This document shows, in pieces, positions 46,250 through 59,000 of a stretch of DNA of 64,000 nt. The DNA comes from Dermatemys mawii (lineage: Eukaryota > Chordata > Testudines > Dermatemydidae). The stretch is taken from contig ML677386.1 in the NCBI GenBank assembly GCA_007922305.1, positions 8,268,679 through 8,332,678 of the forward strand. Direction: 5' to 3'. The notes beneath the pieces were generated by a model. That model had not been told where the DNA came from. It did no database searches and was given only the letters and a program-made list of their open reading frames with translations. Position numbers and translations under genes: made by a program. Numbering within the stretch: the stretch's first letter is position 1; each line of letters opens with the position of its first letter.

Positions 46250-48995
46250 TTTATAGCACTGTTTAGACCTTCCATTGAACTCTGTTGCAGATGAGTGCCA
46301 AGCTCTTCTGCAAATCACTTCCCGGCATCTCATGCTGGGTACCCAGAAAGTTAGGGGGACAGCTACTGGCTACCTGAAGTTTGGTGTGAATTGCCTACCA
46401 CCACACCAGAACTGACACAAACAGAATCCAATGTGCTAGGATAGCATTAAGCTGCTTTACCATAAGACCATTCTCACTGCAGTCCTGTCTTGTTCCTTAA
46501 GCTTAACTTAATTTTTTTACAATGCAAAAAGTGTGGATGCATTTATTTACTTGTAATTTGTATCAAGTTTTATTTGATTAGAAATTCAAAGTAATTTAAA
46601 ATGCTTTGTTTTAATTTATCTGAAGTTTTTAAACTTCAAGAAATGTTCTTGAATATCAAAATATATTTTGCATTCACTCTGATTAAAGCAAGTATTAGCT
46701 GTAGTTAATGAATTGAACTGATCACTCTGTCCAATATTTCAGAACTAGGATATTTTACCTTCATACCTATTATTTCATAAATTGGAGGAGGAAGAACAAG
46801 CTCTCAATTTTTTTTCAGCTCCCAGTTAGTTTCCTAACTCTGAATGAACTACTCAAACTGAAATGAAGAAAATATTCTCTTTGCATCTGCAGAAGTGGCT
46901 ACTGCTGTCAAAAGCTGGTTTAGCCCTTCGAACTCTGGTTCTGGGCACTTGGCCAGTGACTTCCACCACGAGTGGTCTGACTTGCTTTTAAAACATGGCA
47001 GAAAACTGGTATTTAATATTTTTTGCATTTGTGATTAATACATTACATTTAGGCCTTCAGTTTTCAATTTTAAATTTTAAGTGCCATATCTAACAAACAA
47101 ATCTGATTTAAAAATAAAAGTTTTAAATAGATTTTTATCCTCTCTGGCTCTAGCAGAAGTGATTTGCCCTCACGAGTCTGTTTAACAGTTGCTCTCAAAA
47201 CTTGATTAACAATGAGTTAAACCAGCTCTGCACTATAACAGAGGTACAAGACATAAGATGACTCACTACAGTACACCTATACTCTTCAGAAAATGTTCTT
47301 TATTCAAGATTAGATACAAGCATCAAATATAATGGCATAATGCAGCACCACACTAAAAAGGTAGGACAGAGGGTTTTATAAAATACTTAAACCTTTACAA
47401 ACTAACAAGCTAAAACCTCCATGAACAATGAATTATAGACTTCAAAGGCCTAACATTGTGGTAGGAAAGCTCTGCTAAGCCATTTTGCTTTGGTAAATCA
47501 ATTAGGGTAAGAACTCCACCACATACGGAATGCATGCACTATGTGACTATTTAGGTAAACACTACATGTGTCAATCTAGTTTGTTACATGTATGATTAAG
47601 TTTGGCTCTAAAATTTTACTAGTTTGGGGGTGTTCCTGGAATGGCATTTAACAGCTCAAGTCCATCGCTGTGGAATAGTAGAGAATCTAACCTACACACT
47701 GTGGAGAGCTACCCTCTGTCCTGATTATATTTTTAACCAAAGCTTGCCACATTAAGTTTTAAAACACTTTTGTTACTTTACCTCTAGTACCAACTGGTCA
47801 TTAAAATGAAATATGCATCACAGTACAAACATATAAGTAAGTCATGCACTTTAATCTTATTAATGTGCACTGTCTGAATGCACTTTATTTTTAGAAACAT
47901 TAAGATGTTAAGATCAAGTATATACACTAAGGCTTACTGTAATAAAGCTACTTATTCTACATGAAGAGAATCTGGAAGCTTGCAGAAAAAAAATTGTGCT
48001 TAGCTTATTTTTAGTTCCAGAAAATTGACCAAACTCTTCAAAAAAGTACTGCTATATAAACAAAAGGCTTCTCTATCAGTTTTTATTTTTACATAAATGG
48101 CAGGAGGGAGGAAGAGATACTGTTGTTTTTATCACTCCAAATCTAAAGATGCACCAGTTATTTGTTTGGAAAGAACAAAAAAATAAAAATAAATCACATT
48201 TGTAACACTGAAGATGACTACACTAATAGAAAAGTAAAGAGCTGCAGAGAAGGAAAATGAATGAAGTTTAGCACCCCAGGAGGAGAGAGCCATCTGCAGC
48301 CACAGAGCAAGTAGCACTGGGGTTAGAGAACCTTTGAATTAAGCAAACTTTCCTCTTATCAGCATCCTTAACTTGGATGGTAATACGAAAACTAGATGAT
48401 TAAAGGCCCTACCTACTTTGATCACAGCAATAGTGGCAGGAGAGAGACCACAGCTTATGCTACATCTTAGAACTGGGAAGGTCAGGCAGCCTTCCCCTTT
48501 CTTCACCATCTACCAAAAAGATGAGCAGGAGGTGTAAAGGTGAAAACCAGACAGTCAATTCCCAACATTCATTCCTGTTTGGGGCTGTGGAAAGGAGGAC
48601 ATGAATTCTCCCAACTTTGAGAAGCTAGTTGGAAGGCAACATATTCCACTAGACTACCTCCAGCAGAGTCTGAGAATCAAAGGACAGGCAACAGCAGGAT
48701 CTTCTAAGTCTGAGATGTAAACGCCCTCTATTTTGAATCACCAGCTATAGTCTCTCTTTTGTGGGAGGAGAAACAGGGGCTGTGGTAGAAAGCATGTCCA
48801 GATGATATGTACTGGAAGACAACCCAGAAATTGGGATCAAGGCAGATTTTACATATTATGGTTCTTTGGAGTTATTTTCTGCTTTGAAATGCAGTATTAG
48901 GCAGCTTCCAAGAAATATATGCAAATATGCCAGCAGAGGAACATTCCTTTGGAACATTTCTCATCAGCTAGGTAACAGACAGCCATGTTATATAC
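46250..48995. other. Gene-free interval, possible distal RAB4A 3' UTR
   Basis: AT-rich sequence without coding features. On the - strand an AATAAA lies at 47299-47304, and the sequence to its right has the look of a 3' UTR. If RAB4A used this signal its UTR would be about 8.7 kb including inserted repeats, which is uncertain. Confidence 0.3.
47299..47304 (-). terminator. Poly(A) signal AATAAA on - strand, distal candidate for RAB4A
   Basis: Hexamer TTTATT on +, in 'gttctttattcaag'. Downstream on the - strand the sequence is T-poor, so the signal is only a candidate. Nearer candidates lie at 51695-51700 and 55943-55948. Confidence 0.3.
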
Positions 48996-48997
48996 AA

Positions 48998-49883
48998 TAC
49001 TCCTAGGGGAATTCTGCATCATTGTGCATGTGAATGTTTTCATGGGCCATGCATATTTTTATTTGTTTTTGTACAGAAAATAGCTTCTGCTGAAAAGTTG
49101 CTACAGTTTTGCCCACCAGAGGGTACTGTGGTGCTAGAGCACAGCAGCTGCTCCTGGCAAGCAATAGCCAGGATAAGGAAGAGAAAGAGCCTGTCTTCTT
49201 CACAGTGCCTGTTGGACCCAGGTCAGGAAATACGGGGACACAGCTTGGGGCTGCTGGGGGATTAGATAAGAGCTGCTAAGGGCTAGTGGGGGATGACAGA
49301 CTGGGGCAGGGGCTGAATGGGAGTGGAGGGAGATGCAGAGGGGAAGGGGGTGCAGAGCTGAAGGGGGATGGAGTGTGAGGGCACAGAGACAGATGTGCTT
49401 GAATGAATGGTAGAGGCTAGGGGTTACACAGGGCCTGCATGGGGATAATACTCCCTAACAATCTTCCCCCACCCCCAAAACTGTTACATACTTTTCCCAC
49501 CCATACCCACCAACCCTTTAAGTTCACATCCAGGCTCCTCTCCAGCAAATTTACTTCCCTCTCCCTCAGGTCCTCTGTTACTCCTGACTCCTGCAAGCCT
49601 TGGCACTGCTTGAGGGGTAAGGGAAATAGTTCAGTATTGTCATTTAAGTGTATTACTGAGTTCTCTATTAATATGCCTAGTAAGCAATCTGTTTTTGACA
49701 CACATTTCCTGAATTTTTTCTGTAGTCTGTATTGTTAGACATACTTTTTGATGGGCATTTTGAAATACATTACCAAAATAATTGAAGCTAGTGTGGACTA
49801 TAGTGTAATATTTTGACAAAAAAATATGTAGAATTTTGCAGAATTTAAAAACACTTTTTTGGTGCAGAATTCCCCCAGAAGTA
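48998..49883. mobile_element. DNA element with 20-bp terminal inverted repeats
   Basis: The left end tactcctaggggaattctgc and the right end gcagaattcccccagaagta are inverted copies with about two to three mismatches. The interior holds 'tttgtttttgtacagaaaat' and GGG-rich simple sequence (49210-49390), with no transposase. The target duplication is not clear. Confidence 0.75.
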
Positions 49884-52540
49884 ATAGAATGAGCATCTTT
49901 TCTACATGTTATTTAAGTCTAATGCTGCATGCGGACCATTTTTATTGGGAAAGGGACATCATACAAAGCTACTTGGATTAATGGTCACAAGACTTCAAAG
50001 CTAGATTTTCCTGTACAAAGCATGGTAAAGTGATGCAATTTAATCCTTTTGCTTTTACATTGTTTGGATACAGATCCATACTCTTTTGGTTCAGTTTAAA
50101 TATTTTCCAAATCTCATGGACTATTTTTAAATTTAGGATTAGAATTCCATTGAGAGGCTTTAGTATCTACCTCAAGCACTTTAGCTGTGCTGTTGTGCTG
50201 CCAGTACCCTCTGAAATTATAGCATTATAATTCAGTTTAATATTGAAACATTTATAGGCTACTTGTGTTCTTTAATAAATGAGGATTCAGATATCCCTCA
50301 AAAATGCAGTTTTTGCCCATGAAATTGTAATAGATGTCTGACAAATTTTCTAAGCTATGTTTCTTGGGCCAAATCCTGTTCAGTTACACCAGCGTAACCT
50401 TAAGATCAATAGAGTTATTCTGGACTAACATTCATGAGAAGCCCTTCTACACTTTCCTTATTACATTCCTTTCAGAAATGACCCAAATCCACAGGTCCTT
50501 AAGTAGCAATACAAAAGATATATAGATTTCCCATCATTCCTGGAGAATCAATGGACTCTCTTCCACTGCTTTAGTATAACAGTAATGGAGCCATGACAAG
50601 ATTTCCTATGCTGGCTGTTGTGCCCCACAATAAAGAGCTCAGGAGAGAGGTTTCAAGATCCTAAACAACTCTGCACTAAAGTTAATATGACAGGCTGAAT
50701 ACCTGATGATTTCCAGAAGCAGAGAGAAAAATGCATGTAGCCCACCTATATTTCATTTCCTCATGTATATAAATCCCCAACACTATCAAATACCCTCAGT
50801 GGGCTTGACAACAGGGAGGATGGTACCTTATTCCAGGCCAGAGGGGAGACTTGTATGAAGAGTCCCTCCAATTAGGATCATCAAGCCCTGTGTTTAAATT
50901 CCTATATGTAGTTTTAGAATACTTAAAATAAATTTTAAATGAAAATTCCACATTCAGCATAGTTGGTTGCGCTTCCTAGATACTGTACATTTGAAACACT
51001 TGGCCTCACTGAACAGGTATGCATTCAATAGCACCCACTGCTTTTTATAGCAGATTGCTTTATTAGTAGCTAAAGCATTTTTGAGAAGTGCCATCGAATG
51101 AGATTAAGCAATACCTTACAGAAACTGCTCTTATACAGACACATGAGAAATCATTGTGGTGATCTTTCATGGATTCATCATGCAGCACTAGAATAATTAA
51201 ATAGAAGATGCACAGTTCTGTGAAACAAACCCTCATTGGTCCCCACTTCTATATAACAGAAGTAGAAAAGGAAAAGAACAGAACCAGAGAACACACAAAA
51301 AAATTCCAAGATCAGACAGCAGTCATTTGAGAGACTTAGCAGCAGCATTTTTAACCTACAAAGTAGGAAAAAATATAGTTGAGACAAATTTATTTAAGAA
51401 TTGTCAGAAAGCAGGACAGATGCACTTCAATAAAAATGTCCATTCCAAATCTGACAGATTAGTAAATGTAGGTAATGTCCTCACTGTACTTCAAGAATGG
51501 ATCATGTAAACACTCGTAGAATGTGGCAAACGTAGTGAAGAAGGAAAAATCACTGACAGTGCCAGTGGCTTTGTATTTCAGGTCATAAATATAACCAGTG
51601 TGCAATTAACACAAACATGATAAAGCCTAACTCAGTTAACAAGTTTTAGTCAATATGATTAAAAAAATAAAATATAATTGCTTTTAGTGCAACATTTATT
51701 ATAATCAAACATAAGTATATCATGCTTTGGAAATTTACTGTTACACTATATACAGTATACAGCAATACTTTAAAGGTGAGTGACAAATATGTAACGGAAA
51801 ATGTTTACATACAGATGAGTCTTAGTATTGTCCACTGAATTGTCAGGTTTGTTTTGCAGTCGTCTGTGTCATATGCACATTCTTGCCTACCACCACACAG
51901 TACTGTTTTTCCCAGCAGTGGCTTTCTGTTCATGTACAGTAGTAAAGATTTTTTTAAAAAAAACTGCATAGCCTTCAAGCTCTGTCACTTGTTGCTACAA
52001 ACACCAATTGCATGGACATCTGAAAAATACAAAAGAACATACATCATTGCTGTAAACATTTTATAGAAGTTTAAGCTTTCTAAATTGGGGGGGGAAGGCT
52101 CAAATCCTGCAATTGGATTCATATACATGCACCCTTGCAGAGCCCTAGGGAATTTCCTCGGACTTCAGATGGATGCATTCTTCAAGCCAGTTGCAAACTC
52201 AGGATCCCTCAAGTGGCATCCTCCTTCCAGTTTTCCTTCATTTAAAGAGCACAAAGCCCTTTGACTGAGGGACTGCCAACTCACAGATTACACTAGGAAT
52301 AGAAAGTTTCATTGTAGGATTTACGGAGGGCAGCTGATTTAAGAATTCAATATTTGCAAATTTTTAATTCTTTAGTTTCAACCTCCTCTGCTCAGATTTC
52401 TGCTTGCAGCTTGAATGAGGAGATGTACTAGAAAGGAACTAACAAACAAGAACGGCTAACAGATGAGTTTAGTGAGGAAGTGTGAGCAGGGGCTTGACAC
52501 ACCTAACATTCTTTGCACTTAAAGATCAAAACACTATTTG
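49884..52540. other. Gene-free interval
   Basis: Nothing coding is recognisable. An AATAAA on the - strand at 51695-51700 could end a longer RAB4A transcript. The open frames here are short and without homology. Confidence 0.35.
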
Positions 52541-52559
52541 ATAAAAACCAAGCACCAAC

Positions 52560-54655
52560 AAGGGAACAAGCTGCAGAAGTAAAAAGAGAATGCAGGCATA
52601 AGTCCAGCAACAGAGTGGGAGCTATCCAGTTTATTGCACCCAATGCAGTATGTATGATTACCTGCCCTATGGGCCGGTGGCATATGTGTGCATTTGATGC
52701 AAGGAACTCCTGGCTCTCAGAGACGGTGTACGGACTTTGGAGACCAGGGTGGCTGAGCTGGAGGGGCTAAGGGAGGCAGAGGTACATAGATGAGACTTTC
52801 TGGGACACAGGAGAAAGGTCCCACCCCCAGTCTGACAGCCTCTTTGCTGTTGAGGAGAATGAAAGCCTCAGGGAAGGAGAACATCCAACTGGAGCAGAGG
52901 GAAACTATCCCATAGTTGGGACCCTCCTTCCAGATGATGATGTGGTATCCTCTCGCACAGAAGATACTTCTCTGGGGGAGGAAACTCCAATTAAGAAGAG
53001 ACAGGCATTAGCAATGGGCAATTCGATCATTAGAAACAGATAGCTGGGTTTGCAATGACTGGGAGAATGGCATGGTGACTTGCCTGCTTGGTGCGAAGGT
53101 TGTGGATCTCTCGAGATATCTAGGTAGGCTTATGTGAAGTGCTGGGGAGGAGCCAGTTGTCGTGGTGCATGTATGTACCAACAACACGGGGAAGGATAAG
53201 AGAGAGGTCCCGGAGGCCAAATTTAGGCTGCTAGTTAAGAAATGGAAGTCCAGGACCTCTGTGGTAGCATTCTCTGAAATGCTTCCAGTTCCACACACAG
53301 GGCCAGATAGGCAGGACTGCAGGGTCTTAATGCATGGATGAGATGATGGTGTAGGAAGGAGGGGTTTAGATTTATTGGGAACTGGGGAGCCTATACAAGA
53401 AGGATGGGCTCTACCTAAACCAAAATGGAACCAGATTGCTGGCACTTAAAATTAAAAAAATCGTAGGGGGGATTTATAAATGGAGATTCCCTATGTCCTA
53501 AGAAGGAGGAGAGAATGGAAAATGATAAAATACAGGGAGGATCTGATGCAAAACAGTCAAATGAAAAAAAAAAGTCCCATTCAATTACATCAGGCAATAG
53601 GGGACAGCAAAAAATGACAAGTTTCTAAAATGCTTATATACCAATGCTGAAGTCTAAATAATAAGATGGGTGAACCAGAGTGCCTAGTATTAAATGAGAA
53701 TATTGATAAAATAGGCATCACAGAAACTTGGTGGAATGAGGATAATCAATGAGAGAGACTATTCCAGGGTACAAAATATATTGGAAGGACAGAACAGGTT
53801 GGGTTGGTGGGGGGAGTGGCACTATATGTGAACGAAAGCATAGAATCAAATAAAGTAAAAATCTTAAATGAACTAAACTGTACTATAGAATCTCTATGGA
53901 TTGTAATTCCATGCTTGAAAAATAAGACTAGAGCAGTCGGGCTATATTACAGACCACCTGACCAGGATGGTGCTAGTGACTCTGAAATGCTCAGGGAGAT
54001 TAGAAAGGCTACTAAAACAAACAAAACCCCTCAATAATAATGGGGGGATTTCAACTATCTCCATATTGACTGGGTACACATCACCTGAGGAAGGGATGCT
54101 GAAATAAAGTTTCTTGACACCTTTAATGCAGAGAAACTAAATAAATTCTTTGCATCGGTCTTCACTGTTGAGGATGTGAGGAAGATTCCCAAACCTGAGC
54201 CATTTTTTTCTTTTGAGTGACAGATCTGAGGAACTGTCCCCAATTGAGGGGTCATTAGAGGAGGTTTCGAAATAAATTGATAAATTAAGCAGCAATAAGT
54301 CTCCAGAACCTGTTCGTATTCACTCAAGAGTTCTGAAGGAACTCAAATGTGAAATTGCAGGACTACTAATGGTCATCTGTAACCTAGCATTTAAATCAGC
54401 TTCTGTAAATGACTGGAGGAGAGCTAATGTGATGCCAATTTTTCAAAAGGGCTCCAGCAGTGACCCTGGCAACTACAAGCCAGTAAACCTCACTGCAGTA
54501 TCGGCAAATTGATTGAAACTATTGTAAAGAACAAAATTGTCAGACACATAGATGAACATAATTTGTTAGGAACTAGTCAACATGGTTTTTGTAGAGGGAA
54601 GTCATGCCTCAATCTACTAGAATTCTTTGAGGGGTCAACAAGCATGTGGACATCT
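52560..54655 (+). pseudogene. Degenerate CR1 LINE: ORF1 (zinc-finger and esterase) and ORF2 remnants
   Basis: In order on + with stops and frameshifts: an ORF1 N-terminal piece reading 'MYDYLPYGPVAYVCI' then 'ETRVAELEGLREAEVH' (52.64-52.79 kb, Cys cluster and coiled coil). Next is an esterase-type ORF1 piece (53.02-53.45 kb; 'GFRFIGNWGAY', reduced ending). Then come an apurinic endonuclease piece 'ITETWWNED', 'GGVALYVNESI', 'AVGLYYRPPDQDG' and 'IMGDFN' (53.70-54.06 kb), and after a deletion the RT entry 'DWRRANVMPIFQKGSSSDPG' and 'NYKPVNLTAV' (54.41-54.51 kb). It ends abruptly at about 54.65 kb. It is inactive. Confidence 0.8.
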
Positions 54656-55375
54656 TGAATGTAAATGCACTGCCCATTTACTTCCTAGGTGCAGAATAAG
54701 GGGGTGTCTTCCTTGCCTTCTTCTCACATCCCCATAAACATGGATGGATCTATCCTCCATGAACTTAGCTAATTATTTTTGAACCCAGTTATGTTTCTAG
54801 CCTTCACAACATTCCCTGACAATGAGTTGAACAGATTGACCGCGCTGTGTAAAGCAGCGCTTTGTTTTAAACCTGCTGCTTTTCAATTTCATTGGGTGAC
54901 GTCTGGTTCTTGTGTTACGTGAAGGGGTAAATAACACTTCCTTATTCATTTTCACCACACCATTCATGATTTTATAGACCTCTATCATATTCCTCCCTTG
55001 GTCATCTCTTATCTAAGGTGAACAGTCAGTCTTTTTAATTTCTTCTCAGATGCAAGCTGTGTTGCTTACCTCTAATAAGTTTTGTTGCACTTGTCTGTAC
55101 TTTTTCCAATTCTAGTACATCTTTTTGAGATGGGATAACCAGAATGGCACACAGTATACAAGCTGTGGGCATACCATGCATTTATGTAGTGGCATTACGA
55201 TATTTATTGTCTATGTATTCCATTCCTAACATTTATCTTGGTGAATGCCACTGCACATTGAGCAGATTTTTCAGAGAACCTTGTGGAAAGGGTTGGCATG
55301 GCCCAGAGAAGTGTGAATGGGTGACTAACAGGTTGCTGATGCTAGGGAGCTACCATCCAGCTAAGCACAAGTAAC
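54656..55375 (-). pseudogene. CR1 LINE ORF2 3' portion on - strand
   Basis: The - strand frame (54797-54988) reads 'MIEVYKIMNGVVKMNKEVLF', 'TPSRNTRTRRHPMKLK' and 'FKTKRCFTQRGQSVQL', the typical CR1 ORF2 C-terminal segment. Upstream, at 55.05-55.26 kb, is the preceding RT C-terminal region. It points against the + strand CR1, giving a head-on inverted pair. Confidence 0.8.
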
Positions 55376-55525
55376 AATCTCTCATACTGGAGGCAAGTGG
55401 GGGAGGGGTGACACCCCACTTTGGTACTCCCAAAGCCATCAAACAGGTTAGTCATGACAAAGTCCAATACCACAAAATATGAAGGCTCTGTATGGCGGTA
55501 TCAATATCAAACTAATGGGGTAGAG

Positions 55526-55867
55526 CCGGGGTCTCCAAACTTTATGAGACGAGGGCCATATCAGATTTTTGAAGGGGCTTTGCGGGCCGAAGTGACTGAA
55601 AAAGTTAAATATATGCAACCCCCCCCTTTGCTCCTCCAGCCGCTGCTGTGACCTCCCCCTCCCCCGCCTTTGCTCCTCCAGCTGCTGCCGCGGGGGCACT
55701 CACCCCTCCGCACATGGGGCCTCCGGCAGCAGCTCGCCAGGGGCAGGGTGAGGGGGCAGCAGTAGCTTCTCCACATGCCTGCTCGGCATGCCGCCTCAGC
55801 TGGAGGGCTGGACAAATTGAAGCCGCGGGCTGGCTCTGGCCCCTGGGCCGTAGTTTGGAGACCCCAG
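55526..55867. mobile_element. hAT element with GC-rich core, directly downstream of RAB4A
   Basis: The ends ccggggtctccaaactttat and gtagtttggagaccccag are inverted. The direct repeats gggtagag at 55518-55525 and 55868-55875 are identical. The core is rich in CCTCC/GCTGC words, and the open frames there are compositional. It lies about 100 bp after the RAB4A stop codon, so it would belong to the 3' UTR if that extends past the first AATAAA. Confidence 0.85.
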
Positions 55868-55942
55868 GGGTAGAGCAACCTACCAAAGATGTGTATTCTC
55901 AATTTCTATGGCTTACCTTTTGTTTCTAGAACAAATGTTCAG

Positions 55943-55948
55943 TTTATT
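55943..55948 (-). terminator. RAB4A: Poly(A) signal AATAAA just after RAB4A stop
   Basis: Hexamer on the - strand (TTTATT on +) 14 nt beyond the stop codon. This is unusually close for the main signal and may not be used. Confidence 0.3.
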
Positions 55949-55962
55949 TTCTTGCATTTTTT

Positions 55963-56078
55963 TTAACAGCCACATTCTTGAGCACTTTGAGCCTGTGCTC
56001 TACGTGGGGATCTCAGCTGTCTCAAGGCAGCATCTCCATACTGAATTCCTGATCCCATCCTTTCTGGATCCAGTTCAC
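55963..56078 (-). CDS. RAB4A: RAB4A final coding exon
   Basis: 116 nt, acceptor TTTCTCATCAG|GTGAACTG, stop TAA at 55963-55965. It encodes the hypervariable tail '[20 protein letters not shown]' and then '[17 protein letters not shown]'. The mammalian 'QAPNAQECGC' is here '[10 protein letters not shown]'. Confidence 0.95.
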
Positions 56079-59000
56079 CTGATGAGAAACTCATAAGTTA
56101 TCCTCATTTGTAGGTAATTGATTACAAGTAAAGCCAGCTAACACTAGATACAGTTCTTCACATTTGTTTTCCTATCCCAGTTATAAAGAAAATGGTCACA
56201 GTTTTACCATTCAGATAACTCCAGCTCTTATTTCCCACCGTAGTTTCAAATTGTCCAGCCCCCAAACAGAACTGAAGCAGTGCATCTTACAAGCAAGTTA
56301 GGGCTTGTCTATATGGGGAAAAAAAGCCCACAGTGACTAGTGTGTACTAGTTTCCTGTGTGAACACTTACACTGTGCACTAAAAGCTCTACCTGTCCAAA
56401 GTGCAGTGTCTGTCTACTCTGCAGGATTTTTTGGCAGTGGACAGCCCTCCTACTATGGGTATAAGTAGCAGTGCAGATGGTGAGGCACAGATTAAGCCAG
56501 CTGAGTAGAGACACCTGAAGGATGTGGATATGTACCCAGAGTACATTCCCCACATGTTCTCTACTGGCCCAAGCTATGCCTCCCAAATACACTGTTACTT
56601 TTACCGCTGCTGGAGCCTTTCCCTCTGCAGTAAAAGGCTCTGGCAGTGGGCAGACAGCAGGAAAGGCTGCCAGGTCCTGCTGTTGTAGCCCTTTTCCTCT
56701 GCAGGGAAAGATTCTGGCAGCAAAAAAAGGCTGGTGAGTGCGCGGTGGGGGAGGAGGCAGAGGCAGCAGGGAAAGGCTTTGGCAGGGCGGAGGAGCAAGG
56801 AGCGGCCTTTTCCTGCAGCCTCTCCTCTCCCAGAGGCTCTCACTAATTTGAGTAGCTATGCACTGCAGCGTGGACAGTGTGCCTTCCCTAGTGTACATGT
56901 AACTAAATGCCACTATGTACCACTGAAAGCTGTGTGCATAATGTAGATGTAGCCTTAGTGTGCAGTAGAGCATATGTTCACGTGGGGAGATTTGTGCAAA
57001 ATAGTTAATGCACTTTAAATTCACACTCTAGATTACTGTGCACTAACTTCCCTGTGCAGGCAAGCCCTTAGACTGACTGCAGCAAGAGGTACGCTCTCAT
57101 TTGTTATTTTGGACGTTAACTACCTTTATGTTTGAAATTGGAACTATAAAGCATTCTGAAATACAAAAAAAAGTTACTCAGTTTTAGAGACTAGTTTTCA
57201 AACAAAGGATCAAAAGTAACATAGCAAACCAGGAACAGACAGATCAGTTTGATACACTAGCCAGGAGCTCTCTGTTTCGGCCCATTTTCATTTAAAATAT
57301 GAATAAAAATGGAGTTTTGGCCTTGATTGAGTTAAAAAGGTACAGAGGAATTTATACCAAAGAGTTCCAGAACGTTCAAAATATTTCCTTGGAATTCAAG
57401 ACATGGAAACTGGTTCCCTACTAGGCTGAGCTTCCTGATTTTGCCAGTTTTAAAAAGTTATTTTATGGAAACACACTAGAAAGTGGATTTGCTGCAACGA
57501 CTATTATCACAATCAAGTCTTGTACTCTGAGGCACCTTGTATATTCTAGAGCCTGCAAAAATAAAAATGAATAAAAGTTGACTTCAACCAGAAGCTATGC
57601 AGATCAATTAGAGCACTTCTATCAAGGGAAGGCCTCATATGTTTAGTATATGATCTATTTAATCACCTTGATATTATTCCCTACCTATATAAAAGCTGAT
57701 GCAAGAGTGATCTGAAGTGTCATGTCTACTCTGATAGTGATGCAGCACAGAAAGCTGTTAAAACTTAAGTCTTCCTAATTCAGAGGCTCTGTAGTTGTGA
57801 AGACAAAAGTCCACAGAGCATGCAGCTTGCAACCAGAAAGCTGACTATTAAGTCTAACATTAAGAAATTCTATGGGGGTACATTCTCCTTTTGATGAATG
57901 CAAATAATGTTAATGTTAATTCCCATTAACATATATGGGGAGGTAAGAGATGGATAAACAGAAAGGGATATTTTTCTACAACAAAAGAAGGTACATGTAT
58001 AAATAGATTACACATTTAATCTATTACAAGTAACTGTATCCATAGACTTATTGATGGACTGTGACTAAACTTTTACTACAAGAAAATTCCAAAGCTGTGA
58101 GATATAGTAGTTTTCACTGTGGGACAAAGTGAAAATACATTCTAACAATCAATCTCTCAATTTACCTGATTCAATTTTATTAAGTATTTTTCTTGCACAC
58201 TGTACAAAGGCCTCTTCAACATTCTCCCCGGTTAGTGCACTTGTTTCCAAGAACATCAGCTCTGTGTTTGATGCCAGAAAAATAAAATCTCAGATAATTC
58301 AAATTTTGAAATGCTCTGTTGCAGTACTTGAAACAAGAAAGTTTGTCAGAACAGTAAGAATCTCTTTCAATCAGAAGCTATTTTTAAGTGAGACTGAGCA
58401 GCTTAGCCTCTCTCCCCACCCCCCTTCAAAAACAAAAGTAGGTTCTGAAGGTAGAAGTCCTAGAACAATGGTGTCCAACAGAAATCCGATGCTAGTTACA
58501 CTGCCAGCCACACTTGTGGTTTTGAATTTTTCTTATTAGCAACATTATAAAAAAGCTACACGCATTAGCCATAATTCAATAGCCTATTAGCCACATGTGG
58601 CTAGTGGCGAACGTATTGGACATCACTGTCCTAGAACATACTGAATATTGACATTCATGATTACATGTAACTAAAAATTGTTTTTGTTTGAGATTTAAAC
58701 TCTCTCCTTCAAGTGCTGAAAACTCAAATGCAACAGCATTGTGCTTGTGCACGAGAACTGGAACATGAAGCCAACTGCACAGGCCATCTAGTTTTACTGT
58801 TCAAAGCAAGTAGAGTATAAAAATCAGCCAGCATTTATGGCAAGACATTACATTTATCAAGAGGTTTTAGTAACACAGATATGGATTCTTTAATTGATTG
58901 TGTTCCATGTCCCTTTAACTCACCATGCTGTTATTCAGCACAAGTGTTTTCCAGTGAATTATTTAAAAGAATGCCCTAAAGCTTCAAGCACAGTGATAGA

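Noticed and set aside
56347..57024. 225-codon frame on -
   Set aside because: It lies entirely in a Harbinger-like/MITE composite with low-complexity Ser/Pro/Leu content; no homology.
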